DNA of 64,000 bases from Caprimulgus europaeus (lineage: Eukaryota; Chordata; Aves; Caprimulgiformes; Caprimulgidae): contig OU015523.1 of NCBI GenBank assembly GCA_907165065.1, positions 17,917,834-17,981,833 of the forward strand. Reading direction: 5' to 3'. The first letter of the stretch is position 1. Each line of letters starts with the position of its first letter. Positions 58,105-64,000 of this stretch are shown here, piece after piece. The notes beneath the pieces were generated by a model that did no database searches, had not been told where the DNA came from, and saw only the letters and a list, made by a program, of their open reading frames with translations. The position numbers were made by a program, and so were the translations under genes.

Positions 58105-61100
58105 GTGAGTGGCCCGGGACGGGGGGGTGGGGGGGGGTGGCTGCGGGGCCTCCCCGCCGCACGGCGCTGAAGCACCGTTTCTCTGCTTCTCCCTAGGAGC
58201 TGCGCTGGCTGCAGGCGGCTCGGGAATTCGCTGGCCGAGCGCTCCCTGCCCGCGAGGGGCCTGGCGGGCCAGAGCCGCCGCTGGACGCGGTGCTGCGGTG
58301 CTTGCGGAGCGCGGGTGGCGGGGACCTGCCGCTTGGCTACAGGTGACCGCGGGGAGGCGAAAGGAAGGACGGAGAGACATGAGGGGCGGAGGGGGGTGTC
58401 CTCGTTGCGCCCGATGCCCGCACTAGACCCTCGTACGTTCCACCGGGGACACCCCCCGACCCGCCCGGTTCCACCGTGCAGAGCCCGGCTGCCGCCGCGG
58501 GCCGGTGGAGCGGAGCTGGCGGGGTCCTCCCGGGAGCTGAGCGCGGCGGCTGCAGCAGCAGCAGCAGCCAGGCGAGCGCCTCTTGTTCATGTGCGCTGCC
58601 TGCCCCGGATGCCGGGTGTGGGAGGGATGTTGTCGAAGACGGGTAACCGCACGCGTTTTCTTGGCTTCGCTGCGTCCCCGGTCGCTCTTGCGGTATGATT
58701 CAGCACCGTCTCCGCCAGTCTGCGGTAGGAGACAGTGTCACTAAAGTAGGGCAGCTCGCTGAGAGCACAGCCTTTGCACAGCGGCTTCCCAGTTGGATCC
58801 TGCTGGTCTGCTCAGGAAGCTGTTCTGGGCAGGGTCTCCGGCCGGCGGAGATCTGCCGTCCAGCTCTCAAAGAGGAGGAATCTAGGATAGTGTGCTCCAT
58901 ATTTTAGTTGGTAAAAGACTTTCGGGTGCTTACCATCATGAAAAACACCAAACCTGCTGAGAGAGATCCAGATTGGAAGGTTTGGCTCTTCTGGATCTGT
59001 TTCTCTCTAGCTTGAACTTATGGTGGTAGAATGTCTATTAAAACCCCTGGTACAGCTGGTTTTGGGACAAAGGTCAATTTGACTTGATTAGGGACTTGTA
59101 GCCTTTCATTCTGTACTAATGTTTTATAAATGTGGACAGTAGATTTTTCACACCAGCTAAAATGATCTCATCTAAGACATATTTTTTCTATAGACTATAT
59201 TTTCACAGAATCACAGAATATTAGGGATTGGAAGGGACCTCGAAAGATCATCTAGTCCAATCCCCCTGCCGGAGCAGGAACACCTAGATGAGTTCGCACA
59301 GGAAGACGTCCAGGCGGGTCTTGAATGTCTCCAGAGAAGGAGACTCCACAACCTCCCTGGGCAGCCTGTTCCAGTGCTCTGTCACCCTTACTGTAAAGAA
59401 GTTCTTCCTCAAATTTAAGCGGAACCTCCTGTGTTCCAGCTTACACCCATTGCCCCTTGTCCTATCATTGGTCATCACTGCAAAGAGCCTGGCCCCATCC
59501 TCCTGACACTCACCATTCAAATATTTATAAACATTAATCAGGTCCCCCCTCAGTCTCCTCTTCTCCAAGCTAAAGAGGCCCAGCTCCCTCAGCCTTTCCT
59601 CATAAGGGAGATGTTCCACTCCCTTAATCATTTTGGTGGCTCTTCGCTGGACTAACATTTTACGATGTTTAAACCAGAGTTTGGTTTATATTTAGTGGAA
59701 TTCATAGAGAAGAGTTGAAGATGGTTGATATTTGTCTTGTATGTGGCCAGTGGTCTGTTTGTTAGCAGCATACTACATCCACAGCTAACCATCAAGCTCT
59801 GGAGCACCAGTTAGTTCTTTGTATGTGATAACCAGTGATCCAGTGTACTGCTGTAGTTTTGGTTTCTCCCAAAAAGCAGTCAGCACATGTGATGAAAACA
59901 TGAGCAGCACTGTGTTCTCCTTGTAAATGATAGATATCAGTATTATTCTTGGAGCTGCTCTGTCTCTGAGGTTGGAACAGTTTTCTTATGTCCTTTTCAG
60001 CTAATCTTTTTCCTGTTCAGATTCCTGCCAAATAGACAACATAAGTACCCGCATAAATTTATCGCTTCTGATTAGTTTTTGATAGAAATACTATTTATAG
60101 CTGATTCAGACCCATCACTCATCTAGACTGGTTTCTGACTTTGAACCTTTGATACCTGACTAACCAAGTTAAACTCTTCAAATTCATACTCTGAATTTGA
60201 TTATGTCCTGCTACTGAGCAAGTGGGTGTTGTGAATAGAGCTCTAGTTTCACAACCTAAAATTGTCACTGAAACAAGTACCAAAATCACTAGCTGGAGAC
60301 AGGTTTGTGTTCACTGTTTCAGCGTTGATGGTAGCATGGACCGAGGACTTCAGTTAATTCTCTAGCATAGAGAGCCAGGATGTAAACAATGCTGATGAAT
60401 GCTGCCATGATCATATAAACACCAAAAAGACTTAGAACCTAGTGAGGATGCTGCCTTGTTTTCCCATGTTCGGTACCGTGATCAGTCTAAGCACAAGAGA
60501 TGCTAAACAGCAGACAGCTTCACATGATTTGGTGTAACATCTCCTTTCCCCGCTCTGCTCAAAGCCAGGAGGATAGGCAGAAAGATTCAGAGCTGGCTTG
60601 GTTGTGTTCTTGTAAGTGAAGGCCCAGCCTAAGATTACTGGCTTGCTGTCTCGGCTTTGTATTGTGTAAGCTATCCATAGGAGAGAATTCATTCCAAAAC
60701 TGTCATGATCTCCATCTAGAAGTTGGTCAGCCTTGCTTTTACTACAGTTCAGCACTTTTTAGCACCAGATGATGGAATTAGTCTGTATTTACCTGTGTTG
60801 GTTACAGATAGGTAAACTGCGTTGAGCAGTTGGGGTTTTCTCACAGAGTCTCTCCCCTTCAAGCTAAAAATGTCTGACCTAATAACTGTTCTCCCCCTCA
60901 CCTCGCCCCACAGGTACTTGAAAACATGTTCTATTTTATCAGCTCTCAGTTTTCTTTTTTTTTTCCAAGTCTTCCACGTGCCTGCTCAGGTGACCATAGT
61001 AGCAAAGGATGTCTGTTTTCAGAGCAGATGCTCAAGCAGAACATGGTCACTGAGCTGAGAGAGATCCTTGACAAATGCCAGTGAATGGGTTGATTCTTGC

Positions 61101-62572
61101 AATGTGGTATCATCAGACCATGCCAATAGTTAAGGCTCTTCTGATTTAGACAAGCTTTGTCCACTGCAGTGATTGCTGTAATTCCCAGACTTTACAGACT
61201 GAGTTTTTTCTATAGTCTTGCTTTTTTTTCCTTCTCAGTTTCATCTCCATCTCTGACCTACAGCATCAGCAGTGCACGCCATGCTGCAGCCACCTGACCT
61301 GGAGCACTAATGAATTTAAAGAATGGGCTCATCAAGGACAAAGTTATTTGCCCACGTGGAGCGTTTTGCCAAGGACTTATCTGATCTTGGTTGGCTGTTT
61401 AACAGATGGAAGGCAAGAGGACAAGGAGAAGTTGGTAGATGGTTGCCTATATGTGAAAGACAACACCGGGATAATTCCATGTGAAGTATGTCCTCAGTCT
61501 GAGGGTTCTGTTTATTGCCACTTCTGGGGCAGTGTCACAGACCACCAGGGGCTTCAGTTGGTCTGCTGAAGTCTGTAGTGAGTGAAATAACACATCTATG
61601 TAACAGGCAGCAAAATGGCAAGCTCAGATCCTGGGGAAAGGATAGAGCATGTCAAATTTGTCATTGCTGGGAGAACAGATATTGGATGCGCTGACCTGGA
61701 AAAAAAAGACAGCCTAATGTACAGCCCTATTAAATTCTCAACAGTACGAGGTGGCCTGAGAGATCTGGAGATCATAACACTACTCTCTATTTGTTGAATT
61801 CCAACTAGTGGAGCAGAAATAACTTTCTGGAGAGTTGCTCTGGGTGTTCAGTGAGGCATTGATGACATGCTTTCAGGAAATAATAGCTTGCGTGACAGTG
61901 GTATTGAATTAAAAGCCTTCTGGAGGTCACAGCAAGGGGAGTCTCGATAAGAGGTAACCCCTGGAGCAGTGATGAAAGAGCACTGAGGTTGTGCTGGTAT
62001 GAACTTGTATTGGTATGAACTTGTAGTTGAAAACACAGAGGAAAAGAAAGCAGATGAGAATTTTAGGAAAATAGTCTGAGAATAACTGAGTCCTGCAGTG
62101 AATTGTCACCCTGCAGGGTGACTGGGTGTGACTGTAACCCAGGAAATGCCAGCTCAGCACATCTGCTCCAGACTTGCATCTGGAAGGACAGAAGTTCTCC
62201 ATTTCCATGCAACTTAGGAGAGTGGGCAGAAAACACTGCTCTTACTTAGCCCAGCAAGAGAACAAGAGTTTGTGATGTGCACGAAAGGGCAAATTAATAA
62301 TGAACACTGTAAATAATGCTCAGAAAACCTACTGTAGCTCATCTCAAGCTTTTATCTCTTTATCTTTTGTCTTAGCTCCTGCATTTTGAACTTGAGTGGC
62401 TGGAGTCACTGTTCCTCTTCCCAAGCTGGTCATATATACCACAGACAAACCAGAGCGCAGCAGGGTACCTGGAAATCCTGGTGGATCCAGTGCCAGTAGA
62501 TCTTCCAAAGGAAGTACCCAACATCATTCCAGTCACCTACCCGGCATCAGCTGAGCCACTGCTTGCCTCCAG
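58084..62572 (+). CDS. CTC1: CST complex subunit CTC1, 5' part (partial gene)
   Basis: CTC1 is the large subunit of the CTC1-STN1-TEN1 complex, which binds single-stranded DNA at telomeres, recruits polymerase alpha-primase for C-strand fill-in, and limits telomerase. Four exons are visible (58084-58104, 58197-58342, 61239-61485, 62376-62572), giving 203 full codons plus two bases with consistent phase; the gene continues beyond the right edge (human about 1,217 residues). Identity rests on [18 protein letters not shown] (human DLKTHQRLPCCSHLSWSS), [15 protein letters not shown] (human GSLYVRDNTGVLSCE) and [15 protein letters not shown] (human WLGHLFLFPRWSYLP). This part covers the N-terminal OB-fold region. 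The gene is divergent from TNFRSF1A. Confidence 0.92.
58197..58342 (+). CDS. CTC1: CTC1 coding exon 2
   Basis: Encodes [20 protein letters not shown] through [20 protein letters not shown]. The human pattern is similar (an N-terminal Trp-Leu helix, then LPLSYSFVS). The acceptor is CCCTAG/GAGCTG and the donor TACAG/GTGACC, phase 2. Confidence 0.87.
58343..61238 (+). other. CTC1: CTC1 intron 2
   Basis: The first 300 bases are still CpG island. A CR1 fragment lies at 59203-59660. A 107-codon minus-strand frame (60432-60755) has no recognised motif. Nothing else was identified. Confidence 0.7.
59203..59660 (-). mobile_element. CR1 LINE fragment with open ORF2 tail
   Basis: Antisense to CTC1. 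Its minus strand keeps an uninterrupted 124-codon frame (59284-59658) with [20 protein letters not shown] and [20 protein letters not shown]. The 3' end carries AGAATCACAGAATATT-type terminal repeats. It differs from the other copies in the 3' part (GAAAGATCATCTAGTCCAAT), which suggests another CR1 subfamily. Confidence 0.93.
61239..61485 (+). CDS. CTC1: CTC1 coding exon 3
   Basis: Encodes [20 protein letters not shown], then [20 protein letters not shown] and [15 protein letters not shown]. The acceptor is TTCTCAG/TTTC and the donor TGTGAA/GTATGT, phase 0. Confidence 0.95.
61486..62375 (+). other. CTC1: CTC1 intron 3
   Basis: Nothing recognised except a small direct repeat, GGTATGAACTTGTA, occurring twice at about 61997-62027. 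Confidence 0.7.
62376..62572 (+). CDS. CTC1: CTC1 coding exon 4
   Basis: Encodes [20 protein letters not shown], then [20 protein letters not shown] and [12 protein letters not shown]. The acceptor is GTCTTAG/CTCC and the donor TCCAG/GTAAAC, phase 2. The next exon was not found in the window. Confidence 0.93.
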
Positions 62573-64000
62573 GTAAACACCTAGCCTGCTCACCTCCATC
62601 ATAGCACTGTTGCTCTGGCTTGGCAGGTACCGTGAAGAGCACTTGTCTTAGGAAGAGCCACATTCTGTTTCTGCTACAGGTGGAAGCATAATGGTGAGTG
62701 GTGGAAGTGGAAGTTACACAGTGAAGCCACTTCTCATTTATCAGCTGTTTTCTAGGACTTTACTGGAAGTTTTTATTCTGTATTTTGACAAAATAAGACA
62801 AATTTTAATTATTTCTGGATGTATTTTGATACTACAGAAAGGACATGAGAACAAAGTGATGATTCAACTTTCACTGAGGCTAAAATTCACTCTTGGTTAG
62901 CACAACTTTTTTCTTTTTTCTTTTTTTTTTTTTAATTTGCAGTGAACCAAAACTATTATTGAAGGTAATTCTAGATTCTGATATGAAATTAATACACACC
63001 ACCAGTCAAGTTCATATCAGATTGGTGAGATAAAGCTGCCAGTTAAATGTCAGCTGATAAGAATAACTGCTGTCTTTAGTGGAAATAATACTTACAGTAC
63101 GTGAAAACATAGCCAATGGAATTGCAAATCTTCCTGAAGCTGATAATTTCAGGTCGTGCTAGATCATATTTTATCTTCTTGAGTAGAGAATTCTTGGTGT
63201 AATTTAATAACAATGAAATGTCACTGGTCAGGCTGCCTTAGTTTCTTTTTCATGTTCTTTTGTTTTAATTGGGTTTATCTGCTTGTGAGAAACTTACTTG
63301 AAGCTTAAGTGTTTGATTTAGCTCTACAGACCTTTCTAAACAATAAAACTATTTCCATATTTCAGTGTACACTCCCGGGCTTTTAACATAAAACTCCTCT
63401 GCTATTCCCTGGTATCTGACCCATTTTCCATGTTTCTTCTTTAAAAATGTTACCAATAAAGTGCTGGTACTTGTGTGTGTGGACATCCTGGTATTTCTTT
63501 TACAAAAAAGTCATAAAGTTAGATAATTGTTTATATGTTTTAGAATCAGGAATGTGTTTGTTTAGAGTAAGTGGGGTGGTTATATTCAAGTCCAGGAGAA
63601 GCTGAAATTAAAATGACAAACATTTTTTTGTTTGAAGTGATTTTTTTTTCAATTTTTTGGAAAGAAAGCTTGAAATGACAAACAGAGATGACTAAAGAAA
63701 TGTCACCTCTCTCTCCTCATCTTCTTTCAGTGTTGCTGCTCTTTCACCCTGTGCCAAGTTTGTTTGGAAGACTCCACTGTTGCTTTCAAGCTTCTTTTGT
63801 TTATAGGCATAGAGCCCATGGAGTCACATTCCATTGGTCTGCAACGCCAAGTTCTGTTTTCTGCTGAAAATTGCTGTGTTGTTGTTTTTTTTTTTTCTCC
63901 CTTTTGACCTATAATTAGCTTCTTGTTTGTGGTAAAGCTTTCTATAATCTGTCTGTTCTCATGGAACATGTGAATTTGTTCAGCACAACTCTGCTGTCTT
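62573..64000 (+). other. CTC1: CTC1 intron 4 (to window edge)
   Basis: AT-rich with T and A runs. No exon matching the next human CTC1 segment (SCLLRLRNKLRG-like) was found. An AG-bounded open segment from about 63731 reaches an early stop and is not convincing. Confidence 0.65.

Larger units (their letters stand above)
57500..58650. promoter_or_regulatory. CTC1: CpG island at the CTC1 5' end
   Basis: A dense CpG block spanning the CTC1 promoter, exons 1-2 and the start of intron 2. Confidence 0.75.

Noticed and set aside
57443-58698. Open frames of 105-172 codons on both strands in the CTC1 CpG island
   Set aside because: Composition artefact; CTC1 exons 1-2 use other borders and carry the recognisable sequence.
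63731-63810. Possible CTC1 exon 5 after a TTTCAG
   Set aside because: It preserves phase briefly, but the translation does not resemble CTC1 and hits a stop after about 25 codons with no donor.

Overview
The window looks like nuclear DNA from a sauropsid, most probably a bird. Four vertebrate genes are recognisable from split exons with GT/AG borders, and the interspersed repeats are almost all CR1 LINEs. Introns are short for vertebrates, and each 5' end lies in a CpG-rich block. The species was not determined. Products were named by comparing exon translations with remembered human orthologues; no database search was run.

Layout. (1) Positions 1-22800, minus strand: the 5' half of POLQ (DNA polymerase theta). 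Twelve coding exons carry the helicase-like ATPase domain; the last runs off the left edge, so the central region and polymerase domain lie outside. (2) 24703-35286, minus strand: complete METTL16 (m6A RNA methyltransferase), nine coding exons, 559 residues. (3) 35637-36869: a purine-only G-rich satellite 350 bp upstream of the METTL16 start codon. (4) 39270-56304, minus strand: complete TNFRSF1A (TNF receptor 1), ten coding exons, 428 residues, with a 10.8 kb first intron holding a 2.2 kb CR1 copy with reverse-transcriptase remnants. (5) 58084 to the right edge, plus strand: the first four coding exons of CTC1 (CST telomere-replication complex), divergent from TNFRSF1A across about 1.8 kb.

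Reading phases were summed across every proposed junction of all four genes and stay consistent, which is the main support for the exon borders. POLQ (end joining of broken forks) and CTC1 (telomere and fork replication) both act in genome maintenance, METTL16 in SAM homeostasis and RNA modification, and TNFRSF1A in inflammatory and death signalling. They do not form a known functional unit. Human orthologues lie on several chromosomes, so the order POLQ-METTL16-TNFRSF1A-CTC1 is itself notable: either an avian arrangement or an assembly join.

The rest is intron or intergenic DNA with eight CR1 copies, simple repeats and four CpG islands. No CRISPR array, rRNA, tRNA or prokaryote-like operon was seen, and no convincing new multi-gene system.
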